This document shows positions 28,039 through 36,776 of a stretch of 64,000 nucleotides of DNA, piece by piece. Position 1 is the first letter of the stretch; the number at the start of each line of letters is the position of its first letter. The translations under genes and the position numbers were made by a program. Under the pieces are notes generated by a model. It saw only the letters and a list, made by a program, of their open reading frames with translations. It was not told the DNA's origin and ran no database searches. Source of the DNA: Pelagerythrobacter marinus (lineage in GTDB: Bacteria; Pseudomonadota; Alphaproteobacteria; Sphingomonadales; Sphingomonadaceae); contig NZ_WTYO01000002.1 of the NCBI RefSeq assembly GCF_009827515.1, positions 558,001 through 622,000 of the forward strand, in the 5' to 3' direction.

Positions 28039-29221
28039 TCCGCTGCCTTCCACCCTGCCCCCGGCCGACTGGACCCGGCGCGAAGGCCTCGCCGCGCTGG
28101 TCGCCGCGCTGGGCGCGGACCAGGTGCGCTGGGTCGGCGGCGCGGTCCGCGACACCCTGCTGGGCCAGCCGGTGAACGATGTCGACGCGGCCACCCCGCT
28201 GACGCCCGACGCGGTGATCGACCGGCTGCGCGCGGCCGGCATCCGCGCGATCCCCACCGGGATCGAGCACGGCACCGTCACCGCCGTCCTGCCCGACGGC
28301 AATGTCGAGGTCACGACCCTGCGGCGCGACGTTTCCACCGACGGGCGACGCGCCACCGTCGCCTTCGCGACCGAGTGGCGCGAGGATGCCGCGCGCCGCG
28401 ATTTCACGATCAACGCGCTCTACGCCGCGCCCGACAGCGGCACGGTCTTCGACTGGTTCGGCGGGCTGGACGATCTCGCCGCGCGCCGCGTGCGCTTCAT
28501 CGGCGAGGCACGCCAGCGCATTCGCGAGGACCACTTGCGCATCCTGCGCTATTTCCGCTTCCAGGCCCGTTTCGGCACGCGGCTGGACGAGGAGGCGGAG
28601 CAGGCCTGCGCCGAGCTGGCGCCGATGCTCAAGGGCCTGTCGCGCGAGCGTGTCGCGGCGGAGCTGCTCAACCTGCTGTCCCTGCCCGATCCCGCCGACA
28701 CGCTCGAGCGGATGCATGGATTGGGCGTGCTGCCGGTCGTCCTGCCCGAGGCCGGACGCGCCACGATCGCCGCGCTGCGCCGCCTGGTCGCGGCGGAGCG
28801 GGCATCGGCCGTCGCGCGCGATCCCGTGCGGCGCCTCGCCGCGCTGCTGCCCGCCCTGCCGCCGGTGGCCGAGACGGTCGCCTCGCGCCTGCGCCTGTCA
28901 AAGGCCCAGCGCGAGCGGATCGCCTGCGCGGCCGCGCGCAGCGCCGCCGACCGCGAGGATCCGCGCGCGCTTGCCTATCGCGAGGGGCGCGAATGCGCGA
29001 TCGACCGCCTGCTGCTGGCGGGCGAAGACCCGTCCCCGCTGATCGGGTGGGAGGTGCCGCGCCTGCCGCTCAAGGGCGGGGAGATCGTCGCCCGCGGGGT
29101 CGCCGCCGGGCCCGAAGTCGCGCGGCTGCTGCGCGCGGTCGAGCGCGAATGGGTGGCCGAAGGCTTCCCGCCGCGCGAAAGAGTCGAGCGTATTCTTGAA
29201 AAAATGCTCCAGACTTTCTGA
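28031..29221 (+). CDS. cca: CCA tRNA nucleotidyltransferase / poly(A) polymerase family
   Basis: A 396-residue class II nucleotidyltransferase that builds or repairs the tRNA 3' CCA end. WVGGAVRDTLLG and VNDVDAAT hold the glycine loop and catalytic aspartates, RRDFTINAL follows, and RIREDHLRILRYFRFQARFG is the conserved neck helix. The start overlaps the end of the NUDIX gene by eight bases. The tRNA gene in this window already encodes its CCA, which suggests a repair role for that tRNA at least. Confidence 0.94.
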   Translation: MPDPLPSTLPPADWTRREGLAALVAALGADQVRWVGGAVRDTLLGQPVNDVDAATPLTPDAVIDRLRAAGIRAIPTGIEHGTVTAVLPDGNVEVTTLRRDVSTDGRRATVAFATEWREDAARRDFTINALYAAPDSGTVFDWFGGLDDLAARRVRFIGEARQRIREDHLRILRYFRFQARFGTRLDEEAEQACAELAPMLKGLSRERVAAELLNLLSLPDPADTLERMHGLGVLPVVLPEAGRATIAALRRLVAAERASAVARDPVRRLAALLPALPPVAETVASRLRLSKAQRERIACAAARSAADREDPRALAYREGRECAIDRLLLAGEDPSPLIGWEVPRLPLKGGEIVARGVAAGPEVARLLRAVEREWVAEGFPPRERVERILEKMLQTF

Positions 29222-29466
29222 ATCTTGCTTCATCGTGGTTTAATGTCGCCGTCCCTATAAAGAGGCGGTTGCCATCGCCTGCGACGCTTGCGATGGAGCC
29301 GTTCGCCCATTTTCGGGCGTTTCGGGGTTCCTGCTATTCATGGCGGGGCACGGCGCGGGAGGTGCATTACCTCCGCCGGCGCCCCCGTATTCCAGAACGG
29401 TCGATTTCCTGCGGGCCCAGTGCGCGCGTGTAAGTCCCTTGATTTGAATTGTTACGGAGTGATTTT

Positions 29467-30000
29467 ATGAAGTTCTCGAAAATGGCCATCGCCGCCGTCG
29501 CCGCCGCCGGCCTCGCCACCGCAGCGCACGCCCAGGGCGTGGCCGTGGGCGCGACCGTCTATGGCCCCGAAGGCAACCCGGTCGGCACGATCGAGAGCGT
29601 CGCCGACGGCGTCGTGACGGTCGACACCGGCAAGCACCGCGCCCCGCTGCCCGCCGATGCCTTCGGCGAAGGCGAGCAGGGCCCGACGATCACCGTCACC
29701 AAGGGCGATCTCGACGCGATGCTGGACCAGCGGCTTGCCGCCGCCAACGAGGCGCGCGACGCGGCACTGGTCGAAACCGCCGCTGTCATCACGGCCGACA
29801 ACCAGCCGCTCGGCGTGGTCAAGAGCGTCGAAGGCGACGCGGTGATTGTGACCGGTTCCGAAAGCGACCTGAACCTGCTGCGCGAACACTTCGCAGTGAA
29901 CCAGAGCGGCCAGCTCATGGTCCTGTTCACCCAGGCGCAGATCCAGGAAGCGCTCGCGGCGCAGACCGCTGCCGCGCGGGGCGGCCAGGACGGCGCCTGA
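29467..30000 (+). CDS. Periplasmic protein with two PRC-barrel-like repeats
   Basis: A 177-residue exported protein. The signal peptide MKFSKMAIAAVAAAGLATAAHA is probably cleaved before QG. Two similar units follow: VGATVYGPEGNPVGTIESV...VVTVDTG (about 26-95) and AVITADNQPLGVVKSVEGD...VIVTG (about 105-165). Both have the x-D/G-x-x-G-x-x-x-G-x-V pattern of PRC-barrel beta domains. Function is unknown. GGAGTG precedes the ATG. The 245-bp region upstream of the gene holds a TATAAA at 29256-29261 but no gene, so a long leader is possible. A strong terminator follows. Confidence 0.8.
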   Translation: MKFSKMAIAAVAAAGLATAAHAQGVAVGATVYGPEGNPVGTIESVADGVVTVDTGKHRAPLPADAFGEGEQGPTITVTKGDLDAMLDQRLAAANEARDAALVETAAVITADNQPLGVVKSVEGDAVIVTGSESDLNLLREHFAVNQSGQLMVLFTQAQIQEALAAQTAAARGGQDGA

Positions 30001-30054
30001 GCCAGTCCCCGATGCGGGAGCCGGCGCGCCGGCCCCGCCCGGGCAGAAAACGTG

Positions 30055-30093
30055 AAAGGGCCGGTCGCGCGATTGCCGCGACCGGCCCTTTTT
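30055..30093. terminator. Strong intrinsic terminator after the PRC-like gene
   Basis: A perfect 15-bp stem AAAGGGCCGGTCGCG / CGCGACCGGCCCTTT with a 7-nt loop, followed by TT (a five-T run in total). The A-rich left side gives a weaker U tract on the minus strand, so it may also end parC transcripts arriving from 30198. Confidence 0.9.
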
Positions 30094-30197
30094 CCGTGTG
30101 GGCCAGCTTCCTGCCGGCCGATTTCCCTGCCGGCCGATTCCTCGTCGGCGGTTCCCTGGGCGGGCCAGCGCGGCGATCGCGCCGGCGTCCCGCCCCG

Positions 30198-32495
30198 TCA
30201 GAAGCGGTTGTCCTTGGGGAAGCCCTGGGGCGGCAGGCGGCCGGCGGCGCCGCGGGCGACCTTCCACTGCCAGATCTCGTTCTCGGTCCGCGTGCGCCCG
30301 GTCTCGCCGCCCATCGTCCAGCTCAGCCCGTCGGCCAGGGTGAACGTGGTCGCATCGCTCAGCCCCCCGTCGCGGTAGCGCTGCAGGGTCACCCCCTGGC
30401 CGCGCGCGAGCATCGGCAGTTCCTCGAGGTTGAAGACCACCAGCTTGCGGTTGTCGCCCACCACCGCGACGTGATCGTGCGCCTCGGCGATTTCGCGCAC
30501 GACGCGCAGCTTCGCCCCGCCCTTGAGGTTGACGACCTGGCGCCCCTTGCGCGTTTCGGCCAGGATTTCCTCGGTCGCGGCGGCAAAGCCCTTGCCCGTC
30601 GTCGCGGCCAGGAGCAGCTGCCCCCTGGGCCGGTGGACGACCAGGCCGACGACTTGCGCCTCCGGGTCCATGTCGATCATGTTGCGGATCGGCTCGCCGA
30701 AACCGCGCGCGCCGGGCAGCTTGTCCGCCCCCAGGGTGAAGATGCGCCCGTTGTCCGCGGCGACCAGCAGCTTGTCGGTCGTCTGCGCGTGGAGCGCGAA
30801 GGCCGGGCCGTCGCCTTCCTTGAACTTCCATTCGCTGTCGAGATCGGCGTGCCCCTTGGCCGCGCGGATCCAGCCTTTCTGCGACAGGATCACCGTCACC
30901 GGTTCCTTCTCGATCATCGCGTCCATGCTGAACTCGACCGCGGGGGCGGCCTCGCGGATGGTGGTCCGCCGCCGGCCCAGCGGGGTATCCTCGGCATATT
31001 CCTTGCGCAGGGCCACGAGGTCGCGCTTGAGCCGGGTGCGCTGGCGCGCCGGGCTGCCGAGCAGTTTTTCCAGCTCGTCCTGTTCCTTCAGCAGGTCGGC
31101 CTTTTCCTGCCGCAGCTGCATTTCTTCCAGCTTGCGCAGGGACCGCAGGCGCATGTTGAGGATCGCTTCGGCCTGCCGCTCGGTCAGGTCGAACTCGGCC
31201 ATCATCACCGGCTTCGGCTCGTCCTCGGTGCGGATGATCTCGATCACCCGGTCGAGGTTGAGGAAGGCGGCGATATAGCCTTCGACCAGCTCCAGCCGGC
31301 GGGCGATCTGGTCCAGCCGGTGGCGGCTGCGGCGCTGGAGCACGTCGATCTGGCTCTGCACCCAGTGGGTCAGCAGTTCCTTCAGCCCCATGACCATGGG
31401 CGTGCGGCCCATGCCCTCGGTGACGTCGAGCACGTTGAGGTTGAGGCCGAAGCGCGTTTCCAGGTCGCTCAGCTTGTAGAGCGATTCCTTCAGCAGCTCG
31501 GGATCGACGTTGCGGCTGCGCGGGACGAAGACGAGGCGGATGTTCTCGTCGCTCTCGTCGCGGATATCCTCCAGGATCGGCAGCTTCTTGTCGGCGATCA
31601 GCTGGGCGACCTGTTCGATCAGCTTGCCCTTGGGCACCTGATAGGGGATCTCGCTCACGACGAGCTGCCATTGCCCGCCGCCCAGCCGCTCGATCCCCGC
31701 CTCGCGGTCTTCGGGCTTCTCCGCCTCCGCCGCGTGGAACCGGGCGCGGATGCGGAACGATCCGCGGCCCGTCTCGTAAGCGTGCGAGATCGTCGCCGGG
31801 CTATCGACCACCAGCCCGCCGGTGGCGAAGTCCGGGCCCCTGAAAAGCTCCATCAGCCGGGCATGTTCGACATGCGGGTTGTCGATCAGCTCCAGCGTGG
31901 CATCGATCACTTCGGCGACGTTGTGGCTGGGGATATTGGTCGCCATGCCCACCGCGATCCCGCTGGCGCCGTTGGCCAGCAGGTTGGGGAACAGGCCGGG
32001 AAAGACCTCCGGCTCGCTTTCCTCGCCGTTATAGGTCGGGATGAAATCGACCGTCCCCTCGTCCAGCCCCTCCATCAGGCGCAGGGCGGTCTTCGTCAGG
32101 CGCGCTTCGGTGTAGCGGTAGGCGGCGGCGTTATCGCCGTCGATATTGCCGAAGTTCCCCTGCCCTTCCACCAGCGGATAGCGCAGGGCGAAATCCTGCG
32201 CGAGGCGGACCATCGCGTCATAGACGCTGGCATCGCCGTGCGGGTGGTACTTGCCGATCACGTCGCCCACGACGCGGGCCGATTTCTTGAACGCGCTCGC
32301 CGGGTCGAGCTTCAGCTGGCGCATGGCCCACAGCAGCCGGCGATGGACCGGCTTCAGCCCGTCGCGCAGGTCGGGCAGCGAACGCGCGGTGATGGTGGAC
32401 AGGGCATAGACCAGGTACCGTTCCTCCAGCGCGGAATCGAACGGTGCATCGACGATCGCGTCGAAGGGATCTTTTTCATCTTCCAGAGTGGCCAT
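30198..32495 (-). CDS. parC: DNA topoisomerase IV subunit A
   Basis: A 765-residue type II topoisomerase subunit that decatenates sister chromosomes. [20 protein letters not shown] is the quinolone-binding region, and the catalytic tyrosine is in AYRYTEARL. The C-terminal beta-pinwheel (about 500-740) lacks the GyrA box, supporting ParC rather than GyrA. In the quinolone region, alanine follows HGD where E. coli has serine. It is transcribed away from the DJ-1 gene. Confidence 0.95.
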   Translation of the reverse strand: MATLEDEKDPFDAIVDAPFDSALEERYLVYALSTITARSLPDLRDGLKPVHRRLLWAMRQLKLDPASAFKKSARVVGDVIGKYHPHGDASVYDAMVRLAQDFALRYPLVEGQGNFGNIDGDNAAAYRYTEARLTKTALRLMEGLDEGTVDFIPTYNGEESEPEVFPGLFPNLLANGASGIAVGMATNIPSHNVAEVIDATLELIDNPHVEHARLMELFRGPDFATGGLVVDSPATISHAYETGRGSFRIRARFHAAEAEKPEDREAGIERLGGGQWQLVVSEIPYQVPKGKLIEQVAQLIADKKLPILEDIRDESDENIRLVFVPRSRNVDPELLKESLYKLSDLETRFGLNLNVLDVTEGMGRTPMVMGLKELLTHWVQSQIDVLQRRSRHRLDQIARRLELVEGYIAAFLNLDRVIEIIRTEDEPKPVMMAEFDLTERQAEAILNMRLRSLRKLEEMQLRQEKADLLKEQDELEKLLGSPARQRTRLKRDLVALRKEYAEDTPLGRRRTTIREAAPAVEFSMDAMIEKEPVTVILSQKGWIRAAKGHADLDSEWKFKEGDGPAFALHAQTTDKLLVAADNGRIFTLGADKLPGARGFGEPIRNMIDMDPEAQVVGLVVHRPRGQLLLAATTGKGFAAATEEILAETRKGRQVVNLKGGAKLRVVREIAEAHDHVAVVGDNRKLVVFNLEELPMLARGQGVTLQRYRDGGLSDATTFTLADGLSWTMGGETGRTRTENEIWQWKVARGAAGRLPPQGFPKDNRF

Positions 32496-32594
32496 GCCAC
32501 TGGTCCTAGCAGCGCCACGGGCCGGCTAGAAGAGCGGAACGGCGCGCTTTCCCCACGCGTTGCCGGGGCAACTGCAATCAACAGGAGAAACCCC

Positions 32595-33134
32595 ATGGCA
32601 CGTGCACTCATCCTTGCCACCGACGGCTTCGAACAGTCCGAGCTGACCGGCCCGCGCGACAACCTGGAAGAGGCGGGCATCGACACGACGATCGCCAGCC
32701 TCGAAGACGGCGAGATCCGCGGCTGGGACCAGAAGGACTGGGGCGAGAGCGTGAAGGTGGACATCACCGTGGGCGAGGTCGAGGTCGGCGATTACGACGC
32801 GATCGTCCTGCCCGGCGGCCAGATCAATCCCGACGTCCTGCGGATGGACGAAGACGCGGTCGCCCTCGTGCGCCGCTTCGCCGAGGCGGACAAGACCGTC
32901 GCCGCGATCTGCCACGCGCCCTGGCTTCTGGCCGAGGCGGGCCTGGTCGAAGGCAAGACGGTGACGAGCTGGCCCTCGATCCGCACCGACCTGAAGAACG
33001 CCGGCGCCAACGTGGTGGACCAGGAAGTGGCCGAAGACGGCAACTTCATCACCAGCCGCAACCCCGACGACATCCCGGCCTTCTCCGAAGCGATCATCTC
33101 GCGGCTCCAGGGCGTCGATCGCGCGGCCGCCTGA
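32595..33134 (+). CDS. DJ-1/PfpI family protein
   Basis: A 179-residue type 1 glutamine amidotransferase-like protein. VLPGGQINPDVLR and the nucleophile elbow VAAICHAPWLLAEAG, with cysteine at residue 106, mark the PfpI/YhbO subfamily. Relatives have been described as stress proteins, deglycases or proteases; the exact activity is debated. AGGAG lies nine nt upstream of the ATG. It is divergent from parC and followed by a terminator. Confidence 0.9.
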   Translation: MARALILATDGFEQSELTGPRDNLEEAGIDTTIASLEDGEIRGWDQKDWGESVKVDITVGEVEVGDYDAIVLPGGQINPDVLRMDEDAVALVRRFAEADKTVAAICHAPWLLAEAGLVEGKTVTSWPSIRTDLKNAGANVVDQEVAEDGNFITSRNPDDIPAFSEAIISRLQGVDRAAA

Positions 33135-33182
33135 TTGCCTGCGCGGCACATGGCGCGCCCGCTTTGCCGGAGCGCGCCCACG

Positions 33183-33212
33183 GGGCCCGTCGCACCGCGC
33201 GGCGGGCCCTTT
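33183..33212 (+). terminator. Intrinsic terminator after the DJ-1/PfpI gene
   Basis: GGGCCCGTCGC and GCGGCGGGCCC pair over 11 positions (one G-T pair) with a 5-nt loop, followed by TTTC. It lies 49 nt after the stop codon. The T run is short. Confidence 0.65.
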
Positions 33213-33252
33213 CGCATCGGGCGCGGCCTTCAGCCCGGGTCTGGCGTGGCCC

Positions 33253-34416
33253 TCAGGCCGGGTCGGCCGCGGCGTCCCCCGCGTCGGGGTCGCGGCGGGG
33301 CATGGTCAGGGTGAAGCGCGTTTCACGCTCGTCCGAGGCGACGTCGAGCGTGCCGCCGTGCAGCCGCGCAATCTCGCTGGCGATGAACAGCCCGAGGCCT
33401 AGCCCTTTCTGCCCTTCGCGGAAATCGGCGCGGTAGAACGGTTCGAACAGGCGCGCGCGCGCGGCCGCGGGGATCGGGTCGCCCCCGTTGGCGACCGACA
33501 GGATGAATTCGTCGTTCGTGGTCCGCGCCTCCAGCCGCACCGGCTGGTCGGGCGCGCCGTGGGAAATCGCGTTGCCCATCAGGTTGGAGGCGAGCTGCCC
33601 GATGCGGTCGGCGTCGCAGTCCACCGCGCGCTCGAGCGCCAGCGAGACGTCGAACTCGCGGCGCGGGGCGATCGCCCGGCTTTCCGCCGCCACTTGTTCC
33701 AGCGCCTGCTGCAACGGCGCATCGGCGGTCTTCTGCACCGCCAGGCCGCCGCCCAGCCGCCCGCGGGCGAAATCCATCACGTCGTCGATCAGGCGGTTGG
33801 CGCGCGCGATGCTGCCTTCCATCTCGCGCAGGATCAGGTGCTCGCGCTTCCCCAGCCCCTCGCACCGCTTGACCAGCCGGGTCCCGGCCTCCAGCGCGGC
33901 CAGCGGGTTGCGCAAGTCGTGGCCGAGGACGGCGATGAACTGGTCGCGCAGCTCGATCGCCTCGTGCTCCGCCCGGGCCTGGGTCTCGGCCTTGATCCGC
34001 GCCTCGATCAGGCTGCGTTCGAACGTGCGCCGATCGACCGCCTTGAACACGGTGAGACGGGTGAAGAGATGGCGCTCCCCCTCCCCCCGCCGCTCGGCCG
34101 CGTTGGCGATCACCGGGATCTTGTTGCCCCGCGCATCGACCAGGTCGAGCGCGATCTCATGCACGAAACCCTGCAGACGCAGGAGCGGGGCGAGATGGGT
34201 CTCGAACGCGATCTTGCCCCCGAAGCTCAGGATCTCGTGGACCGTGCGGCCGAGGATCTCGTCCTCCTCGCGGCCGATCCAGTCGCACAGCGTACGGTTG
34301 AGCTTGACCACGCGCCCGTCGGGCGACAGCGACAGGTAACCGCACGGCGCGTTGTCGTAGAGGTCCTTCAGGTCCTCGGCCGGGGTATCGTCGGGGGGAC
34401 GGCCGGCTTCAGACAA
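33253..34416 (-). CDS. PAS-domain sensor histidine kinase
   Basis: A 387-residue cytoplasmic kinase without membrane segments. A PAS domain spans about residues 14-130 (NAPCGYLSLSPDGRVVKLNR). The H-box has phospho-acceptor His166 in AVLGHDLRNPLAALEAG. The N-box is NLMGNAISHGAP and the G-box GLGLGLFIASEI. No receiver or response regulator is adjacent. Its start overlaps the 3' end of the RsbQ-like hydrolase gene by eight bases, so the two are translationally coupled; the hydrolase may act as its signal input. A PAS protein is also the partner of RsbQ in Bacillus (RsbP). Confidence 0.9.
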   Translation of the reverse strand: MSEAGRPPDDTPAEDLKDLYDNAPCGYLSLSPDGRVVKLNRTLCDWIGREEDEILGRTVHEILSFGGKIAFETHLAPLLRLQGFVHEIALDLVDARGNKIPVIANAAERRGEGERHLFTRLTVFKAVDRRTFERSLIEARIKAETQARAEHEAIELRDQFIAVLGHDLRNPLAALEAGTRLVKRCEGLGKREHLILREMEGSIARANRLIDDVMDFARGRLGGGLAVQKTADAPLQQALEQVAAESRAIAPRREFDVSLALERAVDCDADRIGQLASNLMGNAISHGAPDQPVRLEARTTNDEFILSVANGGDPIPAAARARLFEPFYRADFREGQKGLGLGLFIASEIARLHGGTLDVASDERETRFTLTMPRRDPDAGDAAADPA

Positions 34417-35206
34417 AGGCGCGCATGGCCCTGATCACCTCGTCCGGCGCGCTCAGGTTCGGGCAGTGGCCGCTGGCGTCGAGCATGACGAAGCTGCTGT
34501 TCGGCAGGTTGCGGTGGACATATTCGCCCACGCAAGGCGGCGCGATCACGTCTTCGCGGCATTGCAGCACCAGGGTCCGCGCGGTGACGCGGGCCAGGTC
34601 GTCGCGGTTGTCGGAGAAGAACGTCACCCCGGCGAATTCGCGCGCGATGTCCGGATCGGTGCTGCAGAAGCTGTTGGTCAGCCGCTCGCCCAGTTCGGGC
34701 CGGTCGGCATTGCCCATGATCGTGGGGCCCATCGTGGCCGCCCAGCCGAGGTGGTTCTCGGCCAGGAATTCCAGCAGCTCCTCTATCTGCGCGTGCGAGA
34801 AGCCGCCGGTATAGCCCTCGTCGTCGATGTAGCGCGGCGAGGGGCCGACCATCACCAGGTCGGTGAACATGCCCGGCTCCTCTATCTGGGCGAGGGCGCC
34901 GATCATCGCGCTGACCGAATGGCCGACGAAGATCGCGCCCGACAAGTCCAGCGCGCGGCCGATTTCCACCACGTCGGCGGCATAGCCGTCGAGCGAGCCG
35001 TAGCGCGCGGAATCGTAGGCCGAGAGGTCCGACTGCCCGGCCCCGACGTAGTCGAACAGGACGACGCGGAAATCGTCCTCGAACGCGCTGGCGACGTCTT
35101 TCCACATCGTCTGGTCGCAGCCGAAACCGTGGGCGAAGACCATCGTCCTCTCCCCAGCGCCGCGCACCTGCACGTTGTTGCGCGCGAGAATGTCCTGAGC
35201 CCTCAT
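34409..35206 (-). CDS. RsbQ-like alpha/beta hydrolase
   Basis: A 265-residue hydrolase of the RsbQ/D14/KAI2 group. The oxyanion region is FAHGFGCDQTMW. The triad appears as Ser97 in FVGHSVSAMIG, Asp219 in LQCREDVIAP and His247 in LDASGHCPNL, positions nearly identical to those of Bacillus RsbQ (Ser96, Asp219, His247) as I recall them. RsbQ proteins turn over a small hydrophobic molecule and activate a PAS-domain partner. Here the gene is upstream of and overlaps a PAS histidine kinase gene, which is a plausible partner. Confidence 0.9.
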   Translation of the reverse strand: MRAQDILARNNVQVRGAGERTMVFAHGFGCDQTMWKDVASAFEDDFRVVLFDYVGAGQSDLSAYDSARYGSLDGYAADVVEIGRALDLSGAIFVGHSVSAMIGALAQIEEPGMFTDLVMVGPSPRYIDDEGYTGGFSHAQIEELLEFLAENHLGWAATMGPTIMGNADRPELGERLTNSFCSTDPDIAREFAGVTFFSDNRDDLARVTARTLVLQCREDVIAPPCVGEYVHRNLPNSSFVMLDASGHCPNLSAPDEVIRAMRAFV

Positions 35207-35273
35207 GGCGGCGGTGACTAGCAGGTCGCGGCCGATAACGGTAGCCGTCGCATGCGCCCCGCCGCGCGTCCGC

Positions 35274-35609
35274 TCAGATCACGCTCATGTCGTGCGCCTC
35301 GGCGGGAATGCGCACTTCGAGCCCGTCGAGCGCGCGGGTCAGCAGGACCTGGCAGGACAGGCGGCTCGTGCGCTGGACCCCGGCGGCGAGGTCGAGCATG
35401 TCCTCTTCCTCCTCGCTCGCCTCGGGCAGCCGGGCGAACCATTCGGCGGCGACGATCACGTGGCAGGTGGAACAGGCCATCTGCCCTTCGCAGGTCCCCT
35501 CCAGCGGCATCCCCGCCGCCTGCGCAAGTTCGAGCAGCGGCGTGCCCTCTTCCCCCTCGGCCTCGGTCACCGCGCCGCGGGGCGAGACGAAGCGGACGCG
35601 CACGCTCAT
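35274..35609 (-). CDS. 2Fe-2S ferredoxin, ISC/adrenodoxin type
   Basis: A 111-residue ferredoxin. The cluster ligands are Cys40, Cys46, Cys49 and Cys86 (CEGQMACSTC and SRLSC), the C-x5-C-x2-C spacing of ISC and adrenodoxin-like ferredoxins. It donates electrons for Fe-S assembly or to monooxygenases. The start overlaps the upstream cysteine desulfurase stop as ATGA, linking it to sulfur mobilisation. Confidence 0.94.
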   Translation of the reverse strand: MSVRVRFVSPRGAVTEAEGEEGTPLLELAQAAGMPLEGTCEGQMACSTCHVIVAAEWFARLPEASEEEEDMLDLAAGVQRTSRLSCQVLLTRALDGLEVRIPAEAHDMSVI

Positions 35610-36685
35610 GCGCGCTGCCCTTCGGCCGCGGCGTCGATCAGCGCCGCCGCGCGTTCGAGCTGGTCGATCGTGGTATAGCGGCCGAAGCCGACGCGGATCG
35701 CGGTCTTCGCCTCGGCATCGGACAGGCCGATCGCCCTCAGGACATGGCTGGTCTTGCCCGACCCGCTGGCGCAGGCCGAGCCGGCGGAGAACATGACCTC
35801 GCGGCACTCGCTCATCAGCCGGGCCACATCCAGCCCCTCGCGCCGGATATTGAGGTTGCCGTGCCAGCGGGCATCGGCGCTGCCGTTCAGCGTCCAGCCC
35901 GAAAACAGCTCGCGCGCGCGGTTCCACAGCGCCTCGACATGGGCGGCATCTTCCGCCCGCCGTTCCAGCGCCACTTGCGCCGCGGCGCCGAACCCGGCGC
36001 AGAGCGCGGGGCTGAGCGTGCCCGAACGCAGCCCCTCCTGCAGCCCGCCGGTGACTTGCGGGTCGAGGTCCAGCCCGTCGCGCACCCACAGCGCGCCGAT
36101 CCCCTTGGGGCCGTGCATCTTGTGCGCGCTGATCGCGATCATGTCGGCCGCCGGCACGTCCATCTTGCCGCAGGCCTGGACCGCGTCGCACAGGAACAGC
36201 GCGCCGGCCCGCTGCGCGCGTTCGCGCCACTGGTCGACCGGCTGGATCGTCCCGATCTCGTTGTTGACCGCCATGACCGCGACCAGCCCGACATCGGCGG
36301 GCAGCGGGGCATCGGGATCGGCCACCCCGTCCGGCCCCACGGGAATCGCGCTCGCCTGGCCCAGCGCCAGCGCGGTGTCGCGCACGGCCGCGTGCTCGAC
36401 CGCCGTGAAGGCAATGCCCGCCTTGCGCCGCGGGGCCGATCCGCGCATCGCGAGGTTGACCGCCTCGCAGGCATTGCCGGTGAAGATCACCCGCCCGCCC
36501 GGCGGCAGCAGCGCCGCGACCCGTTCGCGCGCGACCTCGACCGCGGCTGCCGCCTGCCGCCCCATCCGGTGCGGACTGTGCGGATTGGCGAAAGCCGTGC
36601 CTTCGGGCCCGTCGAGCCAGCGCAACATGGCCTCGCGCGCCTCGGGCGCGAGCGGGGTCGTGGCCTGGTAATCGAGATAGATCAT
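35606..36685 (-). CDS. Cysteine desulfurase (first copy)
   Basis: A 359-residue PLP enzyme that releases sulfur from cysteine for Fe-S clusters or thiolation. It starts MIYLDYQATTPL. The PLP lysine is Lys189 in ISAHKMHGPKG, His98 is in AVEHAAV, and the sulfur-carrying Cys305 is in SAGSACASGSGKTSH, a short loop as in NifS/IscS. FTGNACEAVN replaces the usual TSGATEA pattern. It overlaps the ferredoxin gene and lies 91 bp after a second desulfurase gene on the same strand. Confidence 0.93.
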   Translation of the reverse strand: MIYLDYQATTPLAPEAREAMLRWLDGPEGTAFANPHSPHRMGRQAAAAVEVARERVAALLPPGGRVIFTGNACEAVNLAMRGSAPRRKAGIAFTAVEHAAVRDTALALGQASAIPVGPDGVADPDAPLPADVGLVAVMAVNNEIGTIQPVDQWRERAQRAGALFLCDAVQACGKMDVPAADMIAISAHKMHGPKGIGALWVRDGLDLDPQVTGGLQEGLRSGTLSPALCAGFGAAAQVALERRAEDAAHVEALWNRARELFSGWTLNGSADARWHGNLNIRREGLDVARLMSECREVMFSAGSACASGSGKTSHVLRAIGLSDAEAKTAIRVGFGRYTTIDQLERAAALIDAAAEGQRA

Positions 36686-36776
36686 CGTGCTGCGATTCCT
36701 TTCCGTCGCGCCCTGGCCTTTCAGCCGCGCCCCGGCCTTCCGGCTGCGCCCCTGGCTTCGGTTGTGCCCATATCCT

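Noticed and set aside
29263-29280. A hairpin AGGCG...CGCCT after cca as a terminator
   Set aside because: The stem is only five pairs and is not followed by a T tract.
30012-32594. A long plus-strand frame leading into the DJ-1/PfpI gene
   Set aside because: Everything before the ATG at 32595 is antisense to parC and crosses a strong terminator; the true start has its own AGGAG site.
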